A DNA stretch of 34,197 nt from Armatimonadota bacterium (GCA_025354405.1 JANXMY010000070.1:1-34197); one strand, 5' to 3'. Positions 1-7,972 are shown, counted from the first letter of the stretch. A program made the numbers and translations. Notes: generated from the sequence alone by a model not told the origin.

Positions 1-676
1 CGCCATCGCCGGGAATGAGGCGGTCCAGAAATGATCGGGGGGTACGCCAGTCGCTGATCTGGACGACGAAGATTTTAGGGCCGGAACGGCGGATGGCAGC
101 GTCCAGGTCGGCGTTTTGCCAGACGTTCCAGCAGTCGAGACAGAGGCCGAAGTTGTCCCGGTCAACGGTTTCGATGATCCCCATCGCCTGCCCCACAGTC
201 CAGATCGCGGATTCAATATTTGCGATCGATGCATTCAGGGGTTCCAGGGCAATTCGCGCGTTGTGCTCGGCGGCAAAGTCGGCCAGCTGGCGATATTCGC
301 GCACAGCAGTTTCTACTACTTCCTCTATGCTGCCGTTCGGGGCGATGCCGGTGTTGGTAACGAACGAGGTTCCGGGGGCAAAGGGGGCCAGCCGTTCGAT
401 GCTGTGGCGGAAGCGGGCCATCCGCGCTTCGATGTCTTGCGGCACGGGTTGAGACAGACTTGGGAAAAGTGTCCGAACGACGGGCTGGATACTGGTGATC
501 GCGAGGCCATGGGCTGCCGGAAGGGCCATCTGCTGCTGCCACGTGTCGGCGGAGAGCTTAAACTCACAGACTTCGATGGCCTGGACGCCCAGCCTGGCAT
601 ATACCTCGACATCCTGCTCGAAAGTCCAGGGGTTGGTGGTGAACTGGCTGACACCGAAGAGAAAGTCTGGAGTCAT
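1..676 (-). CDS. Sugar phosphate isomerase/epimerase family protein (partial, C-terminus outside window)
   Basis: The frame is open from an ATG at 676 to the left edge (about 225 codons) and runs off the window, so the C-terminus is missing. The N-terminus (MTPDFLFGVSQFTTNPWTFE) and a TIM-barrel pattern match the xylose isomerase-like/AP-endonuclease-2 superfamily. LEPLN carries the usual metal-binding Glu on a mid-barrel strand, and FGLCLDCWNVW carries the metal-binding Asp. The residue two after DCW is Asn, where many relatives have His (DxxH). A strand reading KIFVVQISDW follows. The ATG has a GAGGA ribosome site 7 nt upstream and lies 15 nt after the stress-protein stop, so the two probably form an operon. 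The substrate cannot be deduced; a soluble epimerase acting on a sugar or sugar acid is likely. Confidence 0.82.
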   Translation of the reverse strand, partial: MTPDFLFGVSQFTTNPWTFEQDVEVYARLGVQAIEVCEFKLSADTWQQQMALPAAHGLAITSIQPVVRTLFPSLSQPVPQDIEARMARFRHSIERLAPFAPGTSFVTNTGIAPNGSIEEVVETAVREYRQLADFAAEHNARIALEPLNASIANIESAIWTVGQAMGIIETVDRDNFGLCLDCWNVWQNADLDAAIRRSGPKIFVVQISDWRTPRSFLDRLIPGDG

Positions 677-691
677 AGGGCTGTCCTCAAG

Positions 692-1186
692 TTAGCGCTC
701 GTTAGCGATGAAGTCCACGATGACCTCGCAGGGGGCGGCAAGAAATAGCTCGCGTGCCATCTCTCGGGGAAGGCCGCGCTGCCGATCCGGCCGTGCGCCC
801 AGAACCAGCAAATCGATATTTTCTTCGGGAATCAGCGAGAGGATCCGATCCTGCGCACTGCGGGTGCGATGGATCACGGACTGCACCTGGATTTTGTAGG
901 GGATCGCGGTTCGCTCGGCGACATTCAGTGAACTGGCGGCGACTTCCTCGGCATCCGGCATATCTGCGCTCAACGACAGGATACGCGGAACTTCGATAAA
1001 GTAGGCAAGCTGGACTCGGGCATTGCTTCTCTGAGCAAGCCGGAAGGCGACTTCCAGGCAGCGCGTGGAAAAGGGCTGGTCAACGGCAGGAACCAATACG
1101 GAGTGCCACTGGGTCTGGGCCGGGCCGCTGCCCGGCTCCGCGGACGCAGCGGTGCGTCCCTTCGAGAAACGGCTAAGAAATGACAT
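692..1186 (-). CDS. Universal stress protein (UspA) family
   Basis: This is a 164-residue single-domain Usp-like protein. After a basic N-terminal tail (MSFLSRFSKGRTAAS), the first strand HSVLVPAVDQPFSTRCLEVA is the usual Usp beta-1/alpha-1 start. The C-terminal part LLVLGARPDRQRGLPREMAR followed by APCEVIVDF matches the last strands. The glycine-rich ATP-binding loop (GxxGx9GS/T) is poorly conserved, so nucleotide binding is doubtful. I chose the ATG at 1186, which has AAAGG 10 nt upstream; a TTG eight codons earlier is possible but has no better ribosome site. It is transcribed divergently from mrp across a 48-bp gap and sits upstream of the sugar isomerase gene. Confidence 0.8.
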   Translation of the reverse strand: MSFLSRFSKGRTAASAEPGSGPAQTQWHSVLVPAVDQPFSTRCLEVAFRLAQRSNARVQLAYFIEVPRILSLSADMPDAEEVAASSLNVAERTAIPYKIQVQSVIHRTRSAQDRILSLIPEENIDLLVLGARPDRQRGLPREMARELFLAAPCEVIVDFIANER

Positions 1187-1234
1187 CGTTTGACGGCCTT
1201 TCGGGTACAATCTTCTTAAGGATTATACCACCCC

Positions 1235-2338
1235 ATGAGCGCAACTAACGACTTACTTATTACAAACGAACAGGTTTTGACTGCTCTGAAGCGCGTCATT
1301 GACCCGGATTTCCATAAAGACCTCGTCACACTTGGCATGATCAAAAATGTTGTCGTGACCGGCACGGTCGTGGCATTCACCGTAGAGCTGACGACGCCGG
1401 CCTGCCCGCTGAAGGAAGAAATCGAGCGGATGTGCCGGGAGGAAGTCGGAACGATTCCCGGGGTCAGCGAAATTCAGATCGAAATGACGGCGGTGGTTCG
1501 TGCGAATACCGGCAAAGGGATTCCCACGCAGCAGGCACTGCCGGGCGTGAAGAATATTATCGCGATCGCGTCGGGCAAAGGCGGGGTCGGCAAGAGCACG
1601 GTCTCGGCAAATATCGCCTGCGCCCTGGCCCAGATGGGGGCGAAAGTCGGACTGATGGACGCCGACATTTACGGGCCTTCCATCCCGATTATTATGGGGG
1701 TCGAAGACCGGCGACCTGAAGTAGATGAAAAAAAAGAAAAGATGCTTCCGATCGAGCAATACGGCGTCAAGATCATCTCGATGGGCTTTTTGCAGCCGGG
1801 CGGTTCGGCGGTGATCTGGCGCGGGCCGATGGTCGCAAAGGCTGTGCAGCAGTTCCTGCGGGATGTTGAATGGGGCGAGATCGACTATCTGATCGTCGAT
1901 CTGCCGCCGGGCACCGGTGACGCTCAGCTGACGCTGGCCCAGGCGATCCCGCTCTCCGGGGCGGTGGTGATTATGACGCCGCAGGATCTCGCCGCGGCTG
2001 TTGCCGTGAAAGCGGTCGCCATGTTCCGTCGTTTGGAAGTGCCGATACTGGGCATTGTCGAGAACATGTCCTACTTTCTCTGTCCGACCTGCAATTCCCG
2101 GCACCATGTGTTCTCGCATGGTGGTGGTCAGCAGGCGGCGGAGGCTTTGGACGTACCGTTCTTCGGGGCCATTCCGCTGGCCCTGGAAATCGGTTCGGAA
2201 GCCGATGAGGGTACGCCCTCAGTCGTCGCCAGCCCGAATGGCCCCTATGCCAAAGTATTTCGGGAGGTCGCCGAGCGTATTGCCCAGGCAGTCAGTATCG
2301 GTGCCCGGACGTTTGTGCCTCTGGCGATGAGTAAGTGA
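1235..2338 (+). CDS. mrp: Mrp/ApbC family iron-sulfur cluster carrier ATPase
   Basis: This 367-residue protein has the standard Mrp architecture. An N-terminal MIP18/DUF59 domain (about residues 10-85) is followed by a deviant Walker A P-loop GKGGVGKS at 114-121 (MinD/ParA class), a switch region VDLPPGTGD near 221-229, and the CPTC motif with Cys283 and Cys286 that bridges a [4Fe-4S] cluster between subunits. The family binds and transfers Fe-S clusters to apoproteins in the cytosol. The start ATG has AAGGA 12 nt upstream. Family membership is clear, but the client proteins are unknown. It stands alone on the plus strand between a divergent stress gene and a repeat-containing spacer. Confidence 0.95.
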   Translation: MSATNDLLITNEQVLTALKRVIDPDFHKDLVTLGMIKNVVVTGTVVAFTVELTTPACPLKEEIERMCREEVGTIPGVSEIQIEMTAVVRANTGKGIPTQQALPGVKNIIAIASGKGGVGKSTVSANIACALAQMGAKVGLMDADIYGPSIPIIMGVEDRRPEVDEKKEKMLPIEQYGVKIISMGFLQPGGSAVIWRGPMVAKAVQQFLRDVEWGEIDYLIVDLPPGTGDAQLTLAQAIPLSGAVVIMTPQDLAAAVAVKAVAMFRRLEVPILGIVENMSYFLCPTCNSRHHVFSHGGGQQAAEALDVPFFGAIPLALEIGSEADEGTPSVVASPNGPYAKVFREVAERIAQAVSIGARTFVPLAMSK

Positions 2339-2378
2339 GGCCCTAGCCTGCACACGAAGACGAACAGACGAAGACGAA

Positions 2379-2524
2379 AAGAGCCACGGATTGGAAATCC
2401 GAGGCTAAGAAGTGCCCACCGTCGAGGCGACGTTTAGAGTGTCACGTGTGGCCGCTCTGATTCTTTCAGGCGTCCCCTGGACGCCGGGCTTTTTCCAGCG
2501 TCGGATTTCCAATCCGTGGCTCTT
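2379..2524. repeat. 146-bp element bounded by 23-bp perfect inverted repeats
   Basis: The arm at 2379-2401 (begins AAGAGCCACGG, ends AAATCCG) is the exact reverse complement of 2502-2524. The 100-bp interior has no ORF and carries a small hairpin with a T-run. It occupies most of the mrp to glycosyltransferase spacer (2339-2602). It could be a miniature mobile element or a large cruciform/terminator structure. There is no transposase, and I see no convincing target duplication. Confidence 0.75.
2469..2495 (+). terminator. Probable intrinsic terminator downstream of mrp
   Basis: GGCGTCC (2469-2475) and GGACGCC (2479-2485) form a perfect 7-bp stem with a 3-nt loop. GGGC and a run of five T follow. 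It lies inside the larger inverted-repeat element, 130 bp after the mrp stop. The distance and the short T-run leave some doubt. Confidence 0.5.
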
Positions 2525-2536
2525 GCCTTTCCTCAT

Positions 2537-2612
2537 AATTTTATGGCCTGCTTCTTGACTCTCTGGCCTCCTCCTTAATTTTATGACCTGCTCAATAAAT
2601 CTATGACCTGGC
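2537..2612 (+). repeat. Three near-copies of a start-codon-containing motif
   Basis: AATTTTATGGCCTGCT (2537-2552) and AATTTTATGACCTGCT (2577-2592) differ at one base. A weaker third copy, AAATCTATGACCTGGC (2597-2612), contains the start codon of the next gene. The first two ATGs open mini-ORFs of 11 and 7 codons that end before the gene start. No Shine-Dalgarno sequence is visible ahead of the third copy. Confidence 0.5.
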
Positions 2613-3430
2613 CTGAATATTTACTGCTGCTTCTCGCTCTTGCGTTTGGTTTTGGCGGGACCGCCTGGTTTGTCAACCGCTTCGCTTTGTACCGGCTGAA
2701 TTTTCAAGGGAAGCGTATCCCGGTGGCAACGGGGCTGGCATTCGTGCTGGGGGGCGAGTTTTTTTACGCATCGGAGTGGCTGATCCAGGGAATTCACTCC
2801 AGCCTGGCGGCCGTCTACTTTCTGGTGACACTGGGATTTGGTGGGCTGGGCCTGCTGGACGATTTGGGGGGGGACCGCAGTGTTGGCGGCTTTCGCGGAC
2901 ATTTCCGGATGCTTGCAAAGCGGAAACTAACTACCGGGGCGGCCAAAGCCCTCGGGGGTGGGGTGCTTAGCCTGACCGCAGGGGTCTTGATCACTCTGCC
3001 GCACCACTGGGGATATGCTCTGGTTGCGGCACTCTTGATCGCACTCTCCGCCAATACACTTAACCTGCTGGACCTGCGGCCTGGCCGCTGCCTCTTTGGC
3101 TTCTTTGTCGGCGTGGGCGTGATATTCTTCCTGCTGCTCGGGCAGCATTCGCTCCTCAGCGGCCTGCTGCTCTGGGCGGCGGTGGCTTTTGCTTTGATCT
3201 TACTTCCACTCGACTCGGGCGGGGCTGTGATGCTGGGGGATACTGGCTCAAACGCCTTTGGAGCGGTGCTGGGGGTGGCCGGGGCGATTTACTTGCCATT
3301 GGGCTGGCAGATTGCCCTGGTGATAGTGCTGGTACTCTTTCATATCTGGTGCGAGCGCTACTCACTCTCGCGCGCGATCGAAAACACCCCCTGGTTACGC
3401 TTCCTCGACCGAAAACTCGGAGTTCGCTGA
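2603..3430 (+). CDS. MraY/WecA-like polyprenyl-phosphate sugar-1-phosphate transferase (GT4 family)
   Basis: This 275-residue polytopic membrane protein has about eight to ten hydrophobic segments. It carries the family's cytoplasmic-loop signatures in order: NFQGKRIPVATG near the N-terminus, the Asp pair in LLDDLGGDRSVGGFRGH, LNLLDLRPGR mid-protein, and MLGDTGSN, whose Asp is the catalytic-site residue in MraY/WecA. The family transfers a sugar-1-phosphate or phospho-MurNAc-pentapeptide from a UDP donor to undecaprenyl phosphate. The LDLRPGR variant and the short length fit the diverged GT4 subgroup better than MraY itself, so the donor is uncertain. The last 36 bp overlap the 3' end of the convergent NlpC/P60 gene. 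The ATG at 2603 has no clear ribosome site. Confidence 0.85.
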   Translation: MTWPEYLLLLLALAFGFGGTAWFVNRFALYRLNFQGKRIPVATGLAFVLGGEFFYASEWLIQGIHSSLAAVYFLVTLGFGGLGLLDDLGGDRSVGGFRGHFRMLAKRKLTTGAAKALGGGVLSLTAGVLITLPHHWGYALVAALLIALSANTLNLLDLRPGRCLFGFFVGVGVIFFLLLGQHSLLSGLLLWAAVAFALILLPLDSGGAVMLGDTGSNAFGAVLGVAGAIYLPLGWQIALVIVLVLFHIWCERYSLSRAIENTPWLRFLDRKLGVR

Positions 3431-4309
3431 AAGCCGAATGGCACCGAGATAGGTCTGGTTGTATTCGGGCAAGTCGCACGAGTCGATTCGGGTGCCCAGG
3501 CCGCCGCGTGCATGGACAAACCGGCCGTCCCCAAGAGCCAGGCCGATATGTGTCGGCTGCTTATCTTCCCGGCGGCTGAAAACAACCAGGTCGCCATCTT
3601 CCAGTGCTGCATCCGACAGTGCCAAGCCTTCTTCCACACGCTCGAATCGCCGATCACTCAGCTGCTGATGGGCATCGCGCAGAAGCTGAATTCCGCTCAG
3701 CTTGTAGGCAAGCTGGGTCAGGCCGGAGCAGTCGATCCCAAAAGGAGAGCAGCCGCCCCAGAGATAGGGCGTGCCGATCAGTCGCTTCGCAGTGTCCGCC
3801 GCCAGTCGCCCGAGAGCCGTAACGATGACTTGCCGGGGCAGATCGGTACCGAGTGCCTGAGTGAGATTTTCCGAAGCGGGTGTGTGGGTGACGCTGAGCG
3901 AGACGCGGTGGACGTAGCCGACCTTGCTGTTCCCGCCTGCGACAGGAAGAAGAAGGGGGACCCAGTCGCCGATTTCGGGACGGCGGGCGATGGCGATTTG
4001 CGTTCCAACAACCAGCTTGGTGAGGATCTCAGAGTGCGCGTCGGCACTGCTGTACACTTCCGCGAAAAGCGTGGCGATCGTAGTTTGGAGATAATCCGAC
4101 GTATCCTGCGGCGTGGCAAGCAGGGCGGTATCGATCCATCCGGTGTAGCGATCTTCCGTAATGATCTGTGTGAAGCCGGAGCTTGTCGCTCCGGCAGTGA
4201 CTAAAGAGCCGAGGAGGGCCTGAGTCGCCAGCGCAGCGGACGAGTCCGGCTCTGTGGTGACATTGGCCACGTTCAAGGTGACAACCCGGCTGTCGGCTTT
4301 TGGTGTCAC
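3395..4309 (-). CDS. NlpC/P60 family cell-wall endopeptidase with SH3-like N-terminal region
   Basis: This 304-residue protein has a C-terminal NlpC/P60 (peptidase C40) domain from about residue 165. The catalytic Cys194 lies in GIDCSGLTQLAY, His254 in PTHIGLALGDGRFVHA, and His266 is the probable third residue. Residues 10-140 form beta-rich repeats (DRYTGWID, VGYVHRV) like the two SH3b domains of YkfC-type gamma-D-glutamyl-L-diamino acid endopeptidases. TPYLWGG before the Cys and RDAHQQ after it also fit that group. The usual role is cleaving peptidoglycan stem peptides or recycled muropeptides. No signal peptide is visible, so cytoplasmic recycling is plausible. The start is GTG at 4309, overlapping the FHA-gene stop as GTGA, so translation is probably coupled. 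Confidence 0.9.
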   Translation of the reverse strand: MTPKADSRVVTLNVANVTTEPDSSAALATQALLGSLVTAGATSSGFTQIITEDRYTGWIDTALLATPQDTSDYLQTTIATLFAEVYSSADAHSEILTKLVVGTQIAIARRPEIGDWVPLLLPVAGGNSKVGYVHRVSLSVTHTPASENLTQALGTDLPRQVIVTALGRLAADTAKRLIGTPYLWGGCSPFGIDCSGLTQLAYKLSGIQLLRDAHQQLSDRRFERVEEGLALSDAALEDGDLVVFSRREDKQPTHIGLALGDGRFVHARGGLGTRIDSCDLPEYNQTYLGAIRLSANSEFSVEEA

Positions 4310-5124
4310 TCGAAGATAATCTCCGTGCGCTCCCCAACGCGAATTCGGTCGCCATGGGCAAGAAGTTTCTCTTCGTGCGGCTTCAGCATTTCGCCGTTGA
4401 GGAGAGTTCCATTGGTGCTGCCGGCATCTATCAGATAATAGTCTTTCTCATGCCGCAGGATCTCGGCATGGCGGCGCGAGACGGCATCATCCAGCTCGAT
4501 TTCGATATCTGGGTAAAAATGCAGATCACTGTCTGGCCGGCCAATCACCATGACCTCTTTGGAGATCTCATAAGTCGCGGAGAGACGCCCGATCCGTACT
4601 TGAAGCGTATGCGGCGTTTCGATGATTTCTTCCTTCGGCAGTATCACCAGGAAAGGAGAAACTGGAGGGATGCTGAAGCCTGACGGCGAAGGAATGGCCG
4701 AGGCCAGCTCACTGGAATCCATCCGCAGGGTCACGTCTGTGAATCCGGGTACCGTGGGAGGAGCTGTCGGGAATATGAGCGTCGGCGGGGCAATCGGCGC
4801 GACTGGGGGAGCGTTGACTTCCGAAATTGGGAGTAAATCGTCCTCAAAATGTGGGACAGCCTCGATGTGTGGGACAGTGTCCGCCGTATCGACCGCTTCT
4901 AGTTCCGGCTCAGCCTTATGTTCCGGTTTAGAGAGGATTGGAGGAGCGACTATGACGGGATCGCCAGGGGCAATCCAGTCTTCCGCGGGTGCTTCCCACT
5001 GCAACTCAGCCGGGGTTTCTTCGCCAGTGGAAATGGCTTCCGAGACCGGTTTTGCTTCCGTGATCGCTTCTTCGCCTGACGTCTCGCCCGATGCTTTATC
5101 TTTGCGTAATTTCCAGCCCGCCAT
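4306..5124 (-). CDS. FHA-domain protein with long acidic/proline-rich linker
   Basis: This 272-residue protein begins MAGWKLRKDK and continues as a disordered acidic, Pro/Ala/Thr-rich region (about 10-170). It ends in a forkhead-associated domain (174-272) with GRPDSD at 195-200, SRRHAE at 216-221 and STNGT at 236-240. These are the phosphothreonine-binding loop residues. FHA domains read Ser/Thr-kinase phosphorylation; no kinase gene is present here. I chose the ATG at 5124 because AGGAG lies 10 nt upstream and a consensus promoter lies at 5183-5211, which excludes an in-frame ATG at 5232. It is the first gene of a two-gene unit with the NlpC/P60 peptidase, suggesting a link to envelope control. 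Confidence 0.9.
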   Translation of the reverse strand: MAGWKLRKDKASGETSGEEAITEAKPVSEAISTGEETPAELQWEAPAEDWIAPGDPVIVAPPILSKPEHKAEPELEAVDTADTVPHIEAVPHFEDDLLPISEVNAPPVAPIAPPTLIFPTAPPTVPGFTDVTLRMDSSELASAIPSPSGFSIPPVSPFLVILPKEEIIETPHTLQVRIGRLSATYEISKEVMVIGRPDSDLHFYPDIEIELDDAVSRRHAEILRHEKDYYLIDAGSTNGTLLNGEMLKPHEEKLLAHGDRIRVGERTEIIFE

Positions 5125-5182
5125 AAGGTGAATGCTCCTGGGAAGTCCGGTGACTATTGTGTTTGTAAAGTGGAATGGGGTT

Positions 5183-5211
5183 AGTATATCACGCCTGACC
5201 GCCTGTGTCAA
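5183..5211 (-). promoter_or_regulatory. Consensus sigma-70 promoter for the FHA-NlpC unit
   Basis: On the minus strand, TTGACA (5206-5211) and TATACT (5183-5188) are separated by exactly 17 nt. The expected start is near 5176, about 50 nt ahead of the FHA-gene ATG. Confidence 0.8.
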
Positions 5212-5233
5212 GCAAAGCGGGGAGAAAAACATG

Positions 5234-5263
5234 TTGCGAAACCAGACGGTTATGTGCTACAAT
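5234..5263 (+). promoter_or_regulatory. Extended -10 promoter for rpmH operon
   Basis: TTGCGA (5234-5239), an 18-nt spacer and TACAAT (5258-5263) preceded by TGC (extended -10). It lies 62 bp before rpmH and diverges from the FHA-gene promoter. Confidence 0.65.
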
Positions 5264-5325
5264 CTGTCTCTCTTTGTCTTTGCATTGAAATCAAACCCAT
5301 AACGCTCACCAGAGGAAACTGATCT

Positions 5326-5490
5326 ATGAAACGACCGTATCAACCGAATGTTCGGCATAAAATGAAGACGCATGGCTTTCGCGAGCGTATGAGCACTGCC
5401 GACGGCCGCAACGTTTTGAAGCGCCGCCGCGCCAAAGGCCGCTATAAACTGTGTGTGACCCATACCGTCCGCATCACCGTCAACAAGTAG
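5326..5490 (+). CDS. rpmH: 50S ribosomal protein bL34
   Basis: This 54-residue, strongly basic protein begins [20 protein letters not shown] and continues through [20 protein letters not shown], the diagnostic bL34 core. The C-terminus has about ten residues beyond the common 44-residue form ([13 protein letters not shown]). AGAGGA lies about 9 nt before the ATG. It opens the rpmH-rnpA-yidD-yidC-khpB gene order conserved in most bacteria, six nucleotides before rnpA. It is a structural component of the large subunit near the exit tunnel. Confidence 0.96.
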   Translation: MKRPYQPNVRHKMKTHGFRERMSTADGRNVLKRRRAKGRYKLCVTHTVRITVNK

Positions 5491-5496
5491 GCGGGT

Positions 5497-5844
5497 ATGC
5501 TGCCGCGTCCGTCCCGTTTGAAGCGCAGCCGCGACTTTCAGAGCGTCTATAAGAGGCGTCAGTCGTGGGCTTCGCCGCACCTGGCATTTTATGTTCGGTT
5601 TCGAATGCCGCGCGAAGCCTCCGTCTCACGGCTGGGGTTCGTTATCAGCAAAAAAATCGCAAAGCGTGCCCATGACCGCAACCGCCTGAAGCGGCGTTTG
5701 CGGGAGATCTGCCGGAACCAGGTGCTGCCAGCGGCGAATCGTTCGTTTGACGGACTGTTCGTGGCACGTACGGCCTCGACAGACCTCTGTTATGCCGATC
5801 TTTCGCTGGAAGTTGCCGATCTGATGCGGCAGGCAGGAATCTGA
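5497..5844 (+). CDS. rnpA: Ribonuclease P protein component
   Basis: This 115-residue basic protein has the RnpA fold signatures: [18 protein letters not shown] at the N-terminus, [25 protein letters not shown] carrying the RNR motif that contacts the RNase P RNA, and a C-terminal VARTAS followed by a helix. It assists the catalytic RNA in 5' maturation of tRNA precursors. Its stop overlaps the yidD start by one base (TGATG), so the two are translationally coupled. Length and context are typical. Confidence 0.95.
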   Translation: MLPRPSRLKRSRDFQSVYKRRQSWASPHLAFYVRFRMPREASVSRLGFVISKKIAKRAHDRNRLKRRLREICRNQVLPAANRSFDGLFVARTASTDLCYADLSLEVADLMRQAGI

Positions 5845-6053
5845 TGCGGCACGTTTTGATCGCCGCGATCCGTATGTATCAGCGGTACATCTCACGGTGG
5901 ACCCCATCTTCCTGTCGTTTCAACCCGACCTGCTCGGAGTATGCGGCGCAGGCGGTGGAGCGATACGGGGCGATTCGTGGCACTTGCCTTGCTCTGGCGC
6001 GTCTGAGCCGCTGTCACCCGTTTCATCGGGGCGGCGATGACCCAGTAAAATAA
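5844..6053 (+). CDS. yidD: Membrane protein insertion efficiency factor YidD
   Basis: This 69-residue protein has the full YidD signature: [26 protein letters not shown], with the conserved Cys/Pro cluster, then a basic patch and [16 protein letters not shown] near the C-terminus. The N-terminal helix is amphipathic, as expected for a peripheral inner-membrane protein that helps YidC insertase. It sits between rnpA and yidC, its standard position. Confidence 0.95.
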   Translation: MRHVLIAAIRMYQRYISRWTPSSCRFNPTCSEYAAQAVERYGAIRGTCLALARLSRCHPFHRGGDDPVK

Positions 6054-6076
6054 GTTTTTTGATTCTGGGAGATTGA

Positions 6077-7423
6077 ATGAAGAATTACCTCGCTGCCTCT
6101 CGTTTTTTGATCTGCGCGGCGACTTTAACCTTTTGTATTACGACGGTTCAGGCACAGGCGCTGAATACGCCAGACACGCCTCCCGCATACGCTGTGGCCC
6201 AGCGGCTGACGGCCGAGTCGGCATCAGCGAAAGCGGCGGGTCAGCGGGATACAGCACACAATCGGGCTTACCAGGCGGTTGCCCAGCTCGAAGCGGTCGT
6301 CAAGAGTAAGAAATACGGCCATACGGTTTACGCCCGCGAGTCACTTCGGCAGCAGGCACACTTGCAGGAGTATATTCTTCAAGATAAGAATGCCGCGATC
6401 CAGTCGCTGCAGACTCTGCATAACACGTTCACAGACGACGCCGCTGTCCTGCCGGAAATCAAGCGGGTCGGGAGTGAGCTGGACCAGTGGAACCGCAGTT
6501 TTGCTCCGCCACCGGCACCGCCGTTTCATAATGTTGGTGCAGTGCTTTACCGCGTCATGGACAGCTTGGTCTCACTGACGGGACGCCAGTCGTATTCCTA
6601 TTTCTTTGCAATTCTGCTGATATCCATTCTCGTCAAGCTGCTTCTGACGCCGCTGTCAAACAAGCAGTATGGCTCGATGAAGGAGATGCAAAAGCTGCAG
6701 CCGCTGATCCAGGGACTTCAGGCCAAGCACAAGAACGACAAAGAGCTGCTGGGCCGGAAGATGATGGAGCTTTACAAGGAACACGGGGTCAACCCGGCGG
6801 CAGGCTGTCTGCCGCTGCTGATACAGCTGCCCGTCATGTACTTGCTTTACTATATGATTCGGCTGTACCAATTTCAGTTCACAAATGGCTCCTTTCTGTG
6901 GATTGGCAGCGGGGTGGCGCATCAGTTTCCAACTTACCTGGGAATAAATCTGGGCCAGCCGGACATTCCGATTCTGCTGCTGTACGCCGGCTCGATGTAT
7001 ATCACGCAGAGGATGACTGTCACACCGACAATGGACCCGCAGCAGGCGGAAACGCAGCGCATGATGGCGATTATGACGCCGTTTATGACCACGTATTTCT
7101 TCCTGCAAGCTCACTGGCCTTCGGCGTTCGTGCTGTACTATTTTATCTTCAACCTTCTTTCGGTTGCTCAGCAAAAGTACTACATGCGTAAGCGTGCCGG
7201 GGAGCCGGACTTGATGCCGATCACGGGTGCCCTGCTCCTGGACGATGGGAAAAACGGTAATGCCAGCAAATATGGGAACGGATCCTATACCAGCGGCAGC
7301 TCGGATTCGCCGGTGAAAAACGGCAGTGGCGACAAGTTCTCCCGCCCGACCAATGGCACGGCTCCGGCAGCCAAAGGCGTAATTGCTCCGTCGAAAGTGC
7401 ACCCCAAGAAAAAACGGCGTTAA
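6077..7423 (+). CDS. yidC: Membrane protein insertase YidC/Oxa1 with helical N-terminal domain
   Basis: This 448-residue protein starts with a signal/anchor segment (about 1-28). A soluble helical, TPR-like region (about 30-150) follows, containing pairs such as AHNRAYQAVAQLEAVVKSKK and NAAIQSLQTLHNTF. The Oxa1 core (about 165-380) has ILLISILVKLLLTPLSNKQY, then KLQPLIQGLQAKHKND, ELYKEHGVNPAAGCLPLLIQ and two further membrane spans. The tail is Gly/Ser/Asn-rich and ends KKKRR, probably binding the ribosome. It inserts membrane proteins alone or with Sec. The N-terminal domain is neither the beta-sandwich of proteobacterial YidC nor the bare lipoprotein start of Firmicutes SpoIIIJ. GGGAG lies just before the ATG. 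Confidence 0.94.
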   Translation: MKNYLAASRFLICAATLTFCITTVQAQALNTPDTPPAYAVAQRLTAESASAKAAGQRDTAHNRAYQAVAQLEAVVKSKKYGHTVYARESLRQQAHLQEYILQDKNAAIQSLQTLHNTFTDDAAVLPEIKRVGSELDQWNRSFAPPPAPPFHNVGAVLYRVMDSLVSLTGRQSYSYFFAILLISILVKLLLTPLSNKQYGSMKEMQKLQPLIQGLQAKHKNDKELLGRKMMELYKEHGVNPAAGCLPLLIQLPVMYLLYYMIRLYQFQFTNGSFLWIGSGVAHQFPTYLGINLGQPDIPILLLYAGSMYITQRMTVTPTMDPQQAETQRMMAIMTPFMTTYFFLQAHWPSAFVLYYFIFNLLSVAQQKYYMRKRAGEPDLMPITGALLLDDGKNGNASKYGNGSYTSGSSDSPVKNGSGDKFSRPTNGTAPAAKGVIAPSKVHPKKKRR

Positions 7424-7453
7424 GAAAAGCGGCGCTAAAGGACATTCATCACT

Positions 7454-7972
7454 GTGGCTGAAATGACAACAGAAACTCCGGTTTCCCTAGTAGAGACGAT
7501 CGCGTTTGACCCGGGCGCGACGGCGCTGGCTCATCTGAAAGCGCTGCTTCAAGCCGGAGAGCTGGATGCAGACGCCGCGCTCGAGTCGCACAACGGTGAT
7601 AATGTCACCCTTGCTGTGACCGGGCCGGACGCGGTGATGCTGGTGGGGCAGCACGGGCAGACCCTTGATGCCCTGCAGTTCCTGCTGATGCTGATGACCA
7701 ACAAAGGCCAGGGCCCGCGTCTGCGCCTTATGGTGGATGCCGATGGCTACCGTGCCCGCCGGGCGCAGAAGCTGATTGGCTTCGCCGAAGACCTGGCCGT
7801 GCAGGTCTCGAAAAGCGGTCAGGAAGCGATCACCGACACGCTGAACCCAATGGAGCGGCGGATTATCCACACCGCACTGGCGGATAATCCCGACGTTCAG
7901 ACCTACTCTGAAGGCGACGAGCCGAACCGCTATGTGGTGGTGACACCCCGAATATCGGAGAGCGCTGATTAG
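7454..7972 (+). CDS. khpB: KhpB/Jag-type KH-R3H RNA-binding protein
   Basis: This 172-residue protein has a KH domain (about 50-105, with VGQHGQT as the GxxG-type loop). The R3H domain (about 110-172) has MERRIIHTAL carrying the conserved Arg-x3-His. It lacks the N-terminal Jag_N domain of Bacillus Jag and instead has an acidic 40-residue lead. KhpB pairs with KhpA in an RNA chaperone affecting cell-wall and division genes in Gram-positives. The start is GTG at 7454, with AAAGGA 11 nt upstream; an ATG three codons later is an alternative. It is last in the rpmH operon. Confidence 0.9.
   Translation: MAEMTTETPVSLVETIAFDPGATALAHLKALLQAGELDADAALESHNGDNVTLAVTGPDAVMLVGQHGQTLDALQFLLMLMTNKGQGPRLRLMVDADGYRARRAQKLIGFAEDLAVQVSKSGQEAITDTLNPMERRIIHTALADNPDVQTYSEGDEPNRYVVVTPRISESAD

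Noticed and set aside
116-748. Plus-strand open frame of 210 codons
   Set aside because: It is antisense to the sugar isomerase and stress-protein genes, whose minus-strand translations have clear family motifs and ribosome sites.
1190-1211. mrp promoter from TTGACG (1190) and TACAAT (1206)
   Set aside because: The spacing is only 10 nt and the TTGACG overlaps the divergent gene's leader. No properly spaced pair was found.
5125-5232. Upstream ATG (5232) for the FHA protein
   Set aside because: It lies upstream of the consensus promoter at 5183-5211. The 36 extra residues are not FHA-like, and a good AGGAG site precedes the ATG at 5124.
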